From Ryuthela nishihirai (taxonomy: Eukaryota; Arthropoda; Arachnida; Araneae; Heptathelidae): DNA of 64,000 nt. Both the position numbers and the translations under genes were made by a program. The notes beneath the pieces were generated by a model, which searched no databases, was not told the origin of the DNA, and saw only the letters and a program-made list of their open reading frames with translations. This document shows positions 9,019 through 21,289 of the stretch, piece by piece (positions within the stretch are counted from its first letter, which is position 1; each line of letters starts with the position of its first letter). Where the stretch lies: positions 434,001-498,000 of the forward strand of contig JAWZYU010000056.1 of NCBI GenBank assembly GCA_038380435.1. The letters run 5' to 3'.

Positions 9019-9429
9019 AACAAAACGCATCAACCACAAAGAAGTGAAAAAAGTGTTAGCCTTTCCACCTACATTGATCGAATTATCTCTGCGTAAACAT
9101 ATCCCATCAACAAAAAAAATATCTGTTATTGTGTACACTTTTCCACTAGAGATGCACGTTGTTATATCAAGCACACATCCACCTGTCTGAAATCGATCTG
9201 GTTACGGAAGAACAAGCAAAAGTTTCGTTGCTATGGAAACAGCGATGTTTATATTCTCATCCCTTCCCACTATCCTGATTTCGAGTGCTAGGTACGGTTT
9301 TGTTGCCAAGTTTGATCTGGATGCCGAAGAATGGGGATAATCGTTGCTTCATGTAAGCTAAAAGATCGGCAGATGTTACTAGACACCTGCTTTCAGAAAC
9401 TTGCTTCTTTACTGAAGATAGTTATGGTA
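9019..9429. other. Unassigned spacer
   Basis: No gene recognised. Overlapping short frames exist on both strands, without known motifs. It separates the 39-bp minisatellite from the MITE arms bordering the large 28-bp array. Confidence 0.4.
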
Positions 9430-9652
9430 CAGTCGCTCAAAAAAGTATCCGAACACTATGACTGATTACAGAATTCAGAAGAAATATCTGGCAACAACTG
9501 TTTTAGAAATCAGTGATCTGGCAATCTTCGTATACAGTACAGTCGCTCAAAAAAGTATCCGAACACTATGGTTGAACACAGAATTCAGAAAAAATATATG
9601 GCAACTTTTTTTAGAAATTAATGATCTGGCAACCTTCGTGTCACGTGACACG
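9430..9652 (+). mobile_element. Two left half-copies of the hairpin MITE at the edge of the 28-bp array
   Basis: A left arm starts at 9430 (CAGTCGCTCAAAAAAGTATC after TA) and is cut off near 9536. A second left arm starts at 9540, again after TA, and runs to the palindromic centre GTGTCACGTGACACG (about 9638-9652). Compared with the complete copy at 50167-50382, both right arms are missing. The 28-bp array starts directly at the palindrome. Confidence 0.85.
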
Positions 9653-11219
9653 TTACAGTTACAGTTAGAAACAGAAATGAATACAGTTCCAGTTAGAAAT
9701 GGAAACAGTTCCAGTTAGAAAGAAAAATAAAAACAGTTCCAGTTAAAAAGAAAAATGGAAAGAGATCTAGTCAGAAAGAAAAATGAAAACAGTTCCAGAT
9801 AGAAAGAAAAATCGAAACAGTTACAGCTAGAAAGAAAAATGGAAACAGTTCTAGTTAGAAAGAAAAATGGAAACAGCTCCAGTTAGAAAGAAAAATGGAA
9901 ACAGTTCCAGTTAGAAAGAAAAATAAAAACAGTTCCAGTTAGTAAGAAAAATAAAAACAGTTCCAGTTAGAAAGAAAATTGGAAACAGTTCAAATTAGAA
10001 AGAAAAATGGAAACAGTTTCAGTTAGAAAGAGAAATGGAAACAGTTCCAGTTGCAAAGAAAAATGGAAATAGTTCCAGTTAGAAAGAGAAACGAATACAG
10101 TTACAGTTAGAAAGAGAAAAGAATAGAGTTACAGTTAGAAAGAGAAATGAAAACAGTTCCAATTTGAAAGACAAATGAAAACAGTTCCTCTTAGAAAGAG
10201 AAATGGAAACAGTTCCAGTTAGAAAGAGAAATGAAAACAGTTCCACTTAGAAAGAGAAATGGAAACAGTTCTAGTTGCAAAGAAAAATGGAAATAGTTCT
10301 AGTTAGAAAGAGAAACGAATACAGTTCCAGTTAGAAAGAGAAAAGAATACATTTAGAGTTAGAAACAGAAATGAAAACAGTTCCAATTAGAAAGACAAAT
10401 GAAAAGAGTTCTACTTAGAAAGAGAAATGGAAACAGTTCCAGTTAGAAAGAGAAATGAAAACAGTTCCACTTAGAAAGAGAAATGGAAACAGTTCCAGTT
10501 AGAAAGAAAAATGAAAACAGTTCCAGTTAGAAAGAAAAAAGGAAATTGTCCAGTTAGAAAGAGAAATGGAAACAGTTTAAGTTAGAAAGAAAAATCGAAA
10601 GAGTTGCAGTTAGAAAGAGTAATGAAAACAGTTACAGTTAGAAAGAAAAATAAAAAGATTTGCAGTTACAAAGAAAAATGGAAAGTTCCAGTTAGAAAGA
10701 CAAATGGAAACATTTCCGGTTAGAAAGAAAAATAGAAACAGTTCCGGTTAGAAACAAAAATAAAAACAGTTCCAGTTAAAAACAAAAATAAAAACAGTCC
10801 CAGTTAGAAAGAAAAATGGAAACAGTTCCAGTTAGAAACAAAAATAAAAAAAGTTCCAGTTAGGAAGAAAAATAAAAACAGTTAAAGTTAGAAAGAGAAA
10901 TGGAAACAGTTCCAGTTAGAAAGAGAAATGGAAACGGTTCCAGTTAGAAAGAAAAATGGAAAGAGTTCCAGTTAGAAAGAAAAATAAAAACAGTTCCAGT
11001 TAGAAAGAGAAATAAAAACAGTTCCAGTTAGAAAGAGAAATGAATACAGTTCCAGTTAGAAAGAGAAATGAATATAGTTACAGTTAGAAAGAGAAATGAA
11101 TACAGTTCCAGTTAGAAAGAGAAATGAAAAGAGTTCCAGTTAGAAAGAAAAATGGAAACAGTTGAGTTAGAAAGAAAAATAAAAACAGTTCCAGTTAGAA
11201 AGAAAATGGAAACAGTTCC

Positions 11220-14200
11220 AGTTAGAAAGAGAATTGAATACAGCTACAGTTAGAAAGAGAAATGAATACAGTTCCAGTTAGAAAGAGAAATGAAAAGAGT
11301 TCAAGTTAGAAAGAGAAATGAAAACAGTTCCAGTTAGAAAGAAAAATGGAAACAGTAGAGTTAGAAAGAAAAATGAATACAGTTCCAGTTAGAAAGAGAA
11401 ATAAAAACAGTTCCAGTTAGAAAGAAAAATAAAAACAGTTCCAGTTAGAAAGAAAAATAAAAACAGTTGCAGTAAGAAATAAAAATAAAAACAGTTTCAG
11501 TTAAAAATAAAAATAAAAAGAGTTCCAGTCAGAAAGAAAATTGGAAACAGTTTCAGTTAGAAAGAAAATGGAAACAGTTCCACTTAGAAAGAAAAATGAA
11601 AACAGTTCCAGTTAGAAAGAAAAATAAAAACAGTTTCAGTTAGAAAGATAATTGGAAACAGTTCCAGTTAGAAAGAAAATTGGAAACAGTTCCAGTTAGA
11701 AAGAAAAATGCAAACAGTTCCAGTTAGAAAGAGAATTGAATACAGTTACAGTTAGAAAGAGAGATCAATACAGTTCCAGTTAGAAAGAGAAATGAAAAGA
11801 GTTCAAGTTAGAAAGAGAAATGAAAACAGTTCCAGTTAGAAAGAAAAATTAAAACAGATCCAGTCAGAAAGAAAAATATAAACAGTTCCAGTTAGAAAGA
11901 AAAATGGAAACAGTTCCAGTTAGAAAGAGAAATGGAAACAATTCCAGTTAGAAAGAAAAATAAAAACAGTTCCAGTTAAAGAGAAAAATATAAACAGTTC
12001 CAGTTAGAAAGAAAAATGGAAAGAGTTTCAGTTAGAAAGAAAAATGGAAAGAGTTTCATTTAGAAAGAAAAATGGAAACAGTTCTAGTTAGAAAGAAAAA
12101 TGGAAACAGTTCCAGTTAGAAAGAGAAATGAAAACAGTTCCAATTAGAAAGAAAAATAAAAACAGTTCCAGTTAGAAAGAGAAATGCAAACAGTTCCAGT
12201 TACAAAGAAAAATAAAAACACTTCCATTTAGAAAGAAAAATAAAAACAGTTCCAGTTAAAAATAAAAATAAAAACAGTTCTAGTTCAAAAGAAAAATAAA
12301 AACATTTCCAGTTAAAAATAAAAACAGTTTCAGTTAGAAAGAAAATTGGAAACAGTTCCAGTTAGAAAGAAAAATAAAAACAGTTCGAGATAGAAAGAAA
12401 AATAAAAACAGTTCCAGTTAAAAAGAGAATTGGAAACACATCCAGTCAGAAAGAAAAATATAAACAGTTACAGTTAAAAAGAAAAATGAAAACATATTCA
12501 GTCAGAAAGAAAAATGAAAATAGTTCCAGTTAGAAAGAAAAATGGAAACAGTTCCAGTTAGAAAGAAAAATGAAAACAGTTACAATTAGAAAGAAAAATG
12601 AAAAGAGTTGCAGTTAGAAAGAGAAATGAATACAGTTCCAGTTAGAGAGAGAAATTAATACAGTTCCAGTTAGAAAGAGAAATCAATACAGTTCCAGTTA
12701 GAAAGAAAAATGAAAAGAGTTCAAGTTAGAAAGAAAAATAAAAACAGTTCCAGTTAGAAAGAAAATTCGAAACAGTTCCAGTTAGAAAGAAAATTCGAAA
12801 CAGTTCCAGTTAGAAATAAAAATGAATACAGTTCCAGATAGAAAGAGAAATGAAAACAGTTCCAGTTAGAAAGAAAAATATAAACACTTCCAGTTAGAAA
12901 GAAAAATAAAAACAGTTCCAGTTACAAAGAAAAATAAAAACAGTTCCAGTTATAAAGAAAAATGGAAACAGTTCCAGTTAGAAAGAGAAATGAAAAGAGT
13001 TCCAGATAGAAAGAAAAATGGAAACAGTTCCAGTTACAAAGAAAAATAGAAACAGTTTCAGTTAGAAAGAAAATTGGAAACAGTTCCAATTAGAAAGAAA
13101 AATGGAAACAGTTCCAGTTAGAAAGAAAAATAAGAACAGTTCGAGTTAAAAATAAAAATAAAAACAGTTCCAGTTAGAAAGAAAAATGGAAACAGTTCCA
13201 TTTAAAAAGAGAATTGGAAACAGTTCCAATCAGAAAGAAAAATAAAAACAGTTCCAGTTAAAAAGAAAAATGAAAACATATTCAGTTAGAAAGAAAAATG
13301 GAAACAGTTCCAGTTAGAAAGAGAAATGAAAACAGTTCCAGTTAGAAAGAGAAATCAATACAGTTCCAGTTAGAAAGAAAAATGAAAAGAGTTCAAGTTA
13401 GAAAGAGAAATGAAAACAGCTCCAGTTAGAAAGAAAAATGGAAACAGTTCCAGTTAGAAAGAAAAATAAAAACAGTTCCAGTTAGAAAGAAAATTGGAAA
13501 CACTTCCAGTTAGAAAGAAAAATGAATACAGTTCCAGTTAGAAAGAGAAATTAAAACAGTTCTAGTTAGAAAGAAAAATAAAAACAGTTCCAGTTAGAAA
13601 GAACAATGGAAACAGTTCCAGTTAGAAAGAGAAATGCAAACAGTTCCAGTTAGAAAGAAAAATAAAAACACTTCCATTTAGAAAGAAAAATAAAAACAGT
13701 TCCACTTAGAAAGAAAAATAAAAACAGTTCCAGTTAAAAATAAAAATAAAAACGTTTCCAGTTAAAAAGGAAATAAAAGCAGTTTCAGTTAGAAAGAAAA
13801 TTGGAAACAGTTCCAGTTAGAAAGAAAAATGGAAACAGTTCCAGTTAGAAAGAAAAATAAAAACAGTTTGAGTTAGAAAGAAAATAAAAACAGCTCCAGT
13901 TAAAAAGAGAATTGGAAACAGATCCAGTCAGAAAGAAAAATATAAATAGTTCCAGTTAGAAAGAAAAATGGAAACAGTTCCAGTTAGAAAGAAAAATGGA
14001 AACAGTTCAGTCAGAAAGAAAAATAATAACAGTTCCAGTCACAAAGAAAAAAAAAACAGTTCAAATTAGAAAGAAAAATGGAAACAGTTCCAGTTAGAAA
14101 GAGAAATGAAAATAGTTCCAGTTAGAAAGAGAAATGAAAATAGTTCCAGTTAGAAAGAGAAATGAATATAGTTCCAGTTAGAAAGAGAAATGAATATAGT

Positions 14201-15685
14201 TCCAGTTAGAAAGAGAAATGAAACAGTTCCAGTTAGAAAGAAAAATGGAAGAAACAGTTGAGTTAGAAAGAAAAATAAAAACAGTTCCAGTTAGAAAGAA
14301 AAATAAAAACACTTCCAGTTAGAAAGAAAAATAAAAACAGTTCCAGTTAGAAAGAAAAATAAAAACAGTTCCAGTTAGAAAGAAAAATGGAAATAGTTCC
14401 AGTTAGAAAGAAAAATGGAAACAGTTCCAGTTAGAAAGAGAAATGCAAACAGTTCCAGTTAGAAAGAAAAATAAAAACATTTCCACTTAAAAAGAAAATA
14501 AAAGCAGTTTCAGTTAGAAAGAAAAATGGAAAGAGTTTCAGTTAGAAAGAAAAATAGAAAGAGTTTCATTTAGAAAGAAAAATGGAAACAGTTCCAGTTA
14601 GAAAGAAAAATAAAAACAGTTCCAGTTAGAAAGAGAAATGCAAACAGTTCCAGATAGAAAGAAAAATAAAAACACTTCCATTTAGAAAGAAAAATAAAAA
14701 CAGTTCCAGTTAAAAATAAAAATAAAAACAGTTCTAGTTCAAAAGAAAAATAAAAACATTTGCAGTTAAAAATAAAAACAGTTTCAGTTAGAAAGAAAAT
14801 TGGAAACAGTTCCAGTTAAAAAGAAAAATGGAAACAGTTCCAGTTAGAAAGAAAAATAAAAACAGTTCGAGATGGAAAGAAAAATAAAAACAGTTCCAGT
14901 TAAAAAGAGAATTGGAAACAGATCCAGTCAGAAAGAAAAATATAAACAGTTACAGTTAAAAAGAAATGTGAAAACATATTCAGTCAGAGAGAAAAATGGA
15001 AACAGTTCCAGTTAGAAAGAAATATGGAAACAGTTCCAGTTAGAAAGAAATATGGAAAAAGTTTCAGTTAGAAAGAGAAATCAATACAGTTCCAGTTAGA
15101 AAGAGAAATGAAAAGAGTTCAAGTTAGAAAGAGAAATGAAAACAGCTCCAGTTAGAAAGAAAAAATGGAAACAGTTCCAGTTAGAAAGAAGAATAAAATC
15201 AGTTCCAGTTAGAAAGAAAATTGGAAACAGTTCCAGTTAGAAAGAAAAATGAATACAGTTCCAGTTAGAAAGAGAAATTAAAACAGTTCCAGTTAGAAAG
15301 AAAAATAAAAACAGTTACAGTTAGAAAGAAAAATAAAAACAGTTCCAGTTAGAAAGAAAAATGGAAACAGTTCCAGTTAGAAAGGAAAATAAAAACAGTT
15401 TGAGTTAGAAAGAAAATAAAAACAGCTCCAGTTAAAAAGAGAATTGGAAACAGATCCAGTCAGAAAGAAAAATATAAACAGTTCCAGTTAAAAAGAAAAA
15501 TGAAAACATATTCAGTCAGAAAGAAAACTGAAAACAGTTCCAGTTAGAAAGAAAAATGGAAACAGTTCCAGTTACAAAGAGAAATGAAAACAGTTACAAT
15601 TAGAAAGGAAAATGAAAACAGTTGCAGTCACAAAGAAAAATAAAAACAGTTCCAATTAGAAAGAAAAATGGAAACAGTTCCAGTT
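11220..15685. repeat. Higher-order duplication in the 28-bp array, copy A
   Basis: Private variants here recur in the same order about 4,463 bp further on: GAATTGAATACAGCTACAG at 11231 and 15693, GAGATCAATACAG at 11761 and 16224, GTTCTAGTTCAAAAG, TCGAGATAGAAAG and others. A stretch of about 200 bp (roughly 11420-11620) does not match its counterpart, suggesting partial replacement after duplication. Confidence 0.85.
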
Positions 15686-18600
15686 AGAAAGAGAATTGAA
15701 TACAGCTACAGTTAGAAAGAGAAATGAATACAGTTCCAGTTAGAAAGAGAAATGAAAAGAGTTCAAGTTAGAAAGAGAAATGAAAACAGTTCCAGTTAGA
15801 AAGAAAAATGGAAACAGTAGAGTTAGAAAGAAAAATGAATACAGTTCCAGTTAGAAAGAGAAATAAAAACAGTTCCAGTTAGAAAGAAAAATAAAAACAG
15901 TTCCAGTTAGAAAGAAAAATAAAAATATTTCCAGTTAGAAAGAATAATAAAAACAGTTCCAGTTAAAAAGAAAAATGGAAACAGTTCCAGTTAGAAAGAG
16001 AAATGGAAGCACTTCCAGTTAGAAAGAAAAATAAAAACAGTTCCAGTTAGAAAGAAAAATAAAAAGAGTTCTAGTTCAAAAGAAAAATAAAAACAGTTTC
16101 AGTTAGAAAGATAATTGGAAACAGTTCCAGTTAGAAAGAAAATTGGAAACAGTTCCAGTTAGAAAGAAAAATGCAAACAGTTCCAGTTAGAAAGAGAATT
16201 GAATACAGTTACAGTTAGAAAGAGAGATCAATACAGTTCCAGTTAGAAAGAGAAATGAAAAGAGTTCAAGTTAGAAAGAGAAATGAAAACAGTTCCAGTT
16301 AGAAAGAAAAATTAAAACAGATCCAGTCAGAAAGAAAAATATAAACAGTTCCAGTTAGAAAGAAAAATGGAAACAGTTCCAGTTAGAAAGAGAAATGGAA
16401 ACAATTCCAGTTAGAAAGAAAAATAAAAACAGTTCCAGTTAAAGAGAAAAATATAAACAGTTCCAGTTAGAAAGAAAAATGGAAAGAGTTTCAGTTAGAA
16501 AGAAAAATGGAAAGAGTTTCATTTAGAAAGAAAAATGGAAACAGTTCTAGTTAGAAAGAAAAATGGAAACAGTTCCAGTTAGAAAGAGAAATGAAAACAG
16601 TTCCAATTAGAAAGAAAAATAAAAACAGTTCCAGTTAGAAAGAGAAATGCAAACAGTTCCAGTTACAAAGAAAAATAAAAACACTTCCATTTAGAAAGAA
16701 AAATAAAAACAGTTCCAGTTAAAAATAAAAATAAAAACAGTTCTAGTTCAAAAGAAAAATAAAAACATTTCCAGTTAAAAATAAAAACAGTTTCAGTTAG
16801 AAAGAAAATTGGAAACAGTTCCAGTTAGAAAGAAAAATAAAAACAGTTCGAGATAGAAAGAAAAATAAAAACAGTTCCAGTTAAAAAGAGAATTGGAAAC
16901 ACATCCAGTCAGAAAGAAAAATATAAACAGTTACAGTTAAAAAGAAAAATGAAAACATATTCAGTCAGAAAGAAAAATGAAAATAGTTCCAGTTAGAAAG
17001 AAAAATGGAAACAGTTCCAGTTAGAAAGAAAAATGAAAACAGTTACAATTAGAAAGAAAAATGAAAAGAGTTGCAGTTAGAAAGAGAAATGAATACAGTT
17101 CCAGTTAGAGAGAGAAATTAATACAGTTCCAGTTAGAAAGAGAAATCAATACAGTTCCAGTTAGAAAGAAAAATGAAAAGAGTTCAAGTTAGAAAGAAAA
17201 ATAAAAACAGTTCCAGTTAGAAAGAAAATTCGAAACAGTTCCAGTTAGAAAGAAAATTCGAAACAGTTCCAGTTAGAAATAAAAATGAATACAGTTCCAG
17301 ATAGAAAGAGAAATGAAAACAGTTCCAGTTAGAAAGAAAAATATAAACACTTCCAGTTAGAAAGAAAAATAAAAACAGTTCCAGTTACAAAGAAAAATAA
17401 AAACAGTTCCAGTTATAAAGACAAATGGAAACAGTTCCAGTTAGAAAGAGAAATGAAAAGAGTTCCAGATAGAAAGAAAAATGGAAACAGTTCCAGTTAC
17501 AAAGAAAAATAGAAACAGTTTCAGTTAGAAAGAAAATTGGAAACAGTTCCAATTAGAAAGAAAAATGGAAACAGTTCCAGTTAGAAACAAAAATAAGAAC
17601 AGTTCGAGTTAAAAATAAAAATAAAAACAGTTCCAGTTAGAAAGAAAAATGGAAACAGTTCCATTTAAAAAGAGAATTGGAAACAGTTCCAATCAGAAAG
17701 AAAAATAAAAACAGTTCCAGTTAAAAAGAAAAATGAAAACATATTCAGTTAGAAAGAAAAATGGAAACAGTTCCAGTTAGAAAGAGAAATGAAAACAGTT
17801 CCAGTTAGAAAGAGAAATCAATACAGTTCCAGTTAGAAAGAAAAATGAAAAGAGTTCAAGTTAGAAAGAGAAATGAAAACAGCTCCAGTTAGAAAGAAAA
17901 ATGGAAACAGTTCCAGTTAGAAAGAAAAATAAAAACAGTTCCAGTTAGAAAGAAAATTGGAAACACTTCCAGTTAGAAAGAAAAATGAATACAGTTCCAG
18001 TTAGAAAGAGAAATTAAAACAGTTCTAGTTAGAAAGAAAAATAAAAACAGTTCCAGTTAGAAAGAACAATGGAAACAGTTCCAGTTAGAAAGAGAAATGC
18101 AAACAGTTCCAGTTAGAAAGAAAAATAAAAACACTTCCATTTAGAAAGAAAAATAAAAACAGTTCCACTTAGAAAGAAAAATAAAAACAGTTCCAGTTAA
18201 AAATAAAAATAAAAACGTTTCCAGTTAAAAAGGAAATAAAAGCAGTTTCAGTTAGAAAGAAAATTGGAAACAGTTCCAGTTAGAAAGAAAAATGGAAACA
18301 GTTCCAGTTAGAAAGAAAAATAAAAACAGTTTGAGTTAGAAAGAAAATAAAAACAGCTCCAGTTAAAAAGAGAATTGGAAACAGATCCAGTCAGAAAGAA
18401 AAATATAAATAGTTCCAGTTAGAAAGAAAAATGGAAACAGTTCCAGTTAGAAAGAAAAATGGAAACAGTTCAGTCAGAAAGAAAAATAATAACAGTTCCA
18501 GTCACAAAGAAAAAAAAAACAGTTCAAATTAGAAAGAAAAATGGAAACAGTTCCAGTTAGAAAGAGAAATGAAAATAGTTCCAGTTAGAAAGAGAAATGA

Positions 18601-20125
18601 AAATAGTTCCAGTTAGAAAGAGAAATGAATATAGTTCCAGTTAGAAAGAGAAATGAAACAGTTCCAGTTAGAAAGAAAAATGGAAGAAACAGTTGAGTTA
18701 GAAAGAAAAATAAAAACAGTTCCGGTTAGAAAGAAAAATAAAAACACTTCCAGTTAGAAAGAAAAATAAAAACAGTTCCAGTTAGAAAGAAAAATAAAAA
18801 CAGTTCCAGTTAGAAAGAAAAATGGAAATAGTTCCAGTTAGAAAGAAAAATGGAAACAGTTCCAGTTAGAAAGAGAAATGCAAACAGTTCCAGTTAGAAA
18901 GAAAAATAAAAACATTTCCACTTAAAAAGAAAATAAAAGCAGTTTCAGTTAGAAAGAAAAATGGAAAGAGTTTCAGTTAGAAAGAAAAATAGAAAGAGTT
19001 TCATTTAGAAAGAAAAATGGAAACAGTTCCAGTTAGAAAGAAAAATAAAAACAGTTCCAGTTAGAAAGAGAAATGCAAACAGTTCCAGATAGAAAGAAAA
19101 ATAAAAACACTTCCATTTAGAAAGAAAAATAAAAACAGTTCCAGTTAAAAATAAAAATAAAAACAGTTCTAGTTCAAAAGAAAAATAAAAACATTTGCAG
19201 TTAAAAATAAAAACAGTTTCAGTTAGAAAGAAAATTGGAAACAGTTCCAGTTAAAAAGAAAAATGGAAACAGTTCCAGTTAGAAAGAAAAATAAAAACAG
19301 TTCGAGATGGAAAGAAAAATAAAAACAGTTCCAGTTAAAAAGAGAATTGGAAACAGATCCAGTCAGAAAGAAAAATATAAACAGTTACAGTTAAAAAGAA
19401 ATGTGAAAACATATTCAGTCAGAGAGAAAAATGGAAACAGTTCCAGTTAGAAAGAAATATGGAAACAGTTCCAGTTAGAAAGAAATATGGAAAAAGTTTC
19501 AGTTAGAAAGAGAAATCAATACAGTTCCAGTTAGAAAGAGAAATGAAAAGAGTTCAAGTTAGAAAGAGAAATGAAAACAACTCCAGTTAGAAAGAAAAAA
19601 TGGAAACAGTTCCAGTTAGAAAGAAGAATAAAATCAGTTCCAGTTAGAAAGAAAATTGGAAACAGTTCCAGTTAGAAAGAAAAATGAATACAGTTCCAGT
19701 TAGAAAGAGAAATTAAAACAGTTCCAGTTAGAAAGAAAAATAAAAACAGTTACAGTTAGAAAGAAAAATAAAAACAGTTCCAGTTAGAAAGAAAAATGGA
19801 AACAGTTCCAGTTAGAAAGGAAAATAAAAACAGTTTGAGTTAGAAAGAAAATAAAAACAGCTCCAGTTAAAAAGAGAATTGGAAACAGATCCAGTCAGAA
19901 AGAAAAATATAAACAGTTCCAGTTAAAAAGAAAAATGAAAACATATTCAGTCAGAAAGAAAAATGGAAATAGTTCCAGTTAGAAAGAAAAATGGAAACAG
20001 TTCCAGTTACAAAGAGAAATGAAAACAGTTACAATTAGAAAGGAAAATGAAAACAGTTGCAGTCACAAAGAAAAATAAAAACAGTTCCAATTAGAAAGAA
20101 AAATGGAAACAGTTCCAGTTAGAAA
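15686..20125. repeat. Higher-order duplication in the 28-bp array, copy B
   Basis: Tandem partner of 11220-15685 with only scattered differences. It has one 28-bp unit fewer in the GAATATAGTTCC pair (near 14161-14220 in copy A, near 18628 here), reducing the offset from about 4463 to about 4435. Similarity stops near 20125, where AGAGAATTG in copy A is replaced by AGAAAAATAAAAACAG. Confidence 0.85.
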
Positions 20126-21289
20126 GAAAAATAAAAACAGTTCCAGTTAGAAAGAAAAATAAAAACACTTCCAGTTAGAAAGAAAAATAAAAACAGTTCC
20201 AGTTAGAAAGAAAAATAAAAACAGTTCCAGTTAGAAAGAAAATTGGAAACAGTTCCAGTTAGAAAGAAAAATGCAAACAGTTCCAGTTAGAAAGAGAATT
20301 GAATACAGTTACAGTTAGAAAGAGAAATCAATACAGTTCCAGTTAGAAAAAGAAATGAAAAGCGTTCAAGTTAGAAAGAGAAATGAAAACAGTTGCAGTT
20401 AGAAAGAAAAATAAAAACAGATCCAGTCAGAAAGAAAAATATAAACAGTTCCAGTTAGAAAGAAAAATGGAAACAGTTCCAGTTAGAAAGAGAAATGGAA
20501 ACAATTCCAGTTAGAAAGAGAAATGGAAACAATTCCAGTTAGAAAGAGAAATGGAAACAATTCCAGTTAGAAAGAAAAATAAAAACAGTTCCAGTTAAAA
20601 AGAAAAATATAAACAGTTCCAGTTAGAAAGAAAAATGGAAAGAGTTTCATTTAGAAAGAAAAATGGAAACAGTTCTAGTTAGAAAGAGAAATGAAAAGAG
20701 TTCCAATTAGAAAGAAAAATGAAAAGAGTTCCAGTTAGAAAGAAAAATGAAAACAGTTCCAGTTAGAAAGAAAATTGGAAACAGTTCCAGTTAAAAAGAA
20801 ATATGGAAAAAGTTCCACTTAGAAAGAGAAATAGAAACAGTTCCAGTTGGAAAGAAAATTGTACACAGTTCCAGTTAGAAAGAGAAATGGAAACAGTTCC
20901 AGTCAGAAAGAAAATTGGAAACAGTTCCAGTTAGAAAAAAAATGGAAACAGTTCCAGTTAGAAAGGCAAATGGAAACAGTTCCAGTTGGAAAGAGAAATA
21001 AAAACAGTTGCAATTAGAAAGGAAAATAAAAATAGTTCCAGTTAGAAACAAAAATAAAAACAGTTCCACTTAGAAAGGAAATTGGAAAGAGTTTCAGTTA
21101 GAAAGAAAATTGGAAAGAGTTCCAGTTAGAAAGAAAATTGGAAAGAGTTCCAGTTAGAAAGAAAATTGGGAACAGTTCCAGTTAGAAAGAAAAATAAAAA
21201 TAGTTCCAATTAGAAAGAAAAATAAAAACAGTTCCAATTAGGAAGAAAATTGCAAACAGTTCAAGTTCGAAAGAAAAATGGAAACAGTT

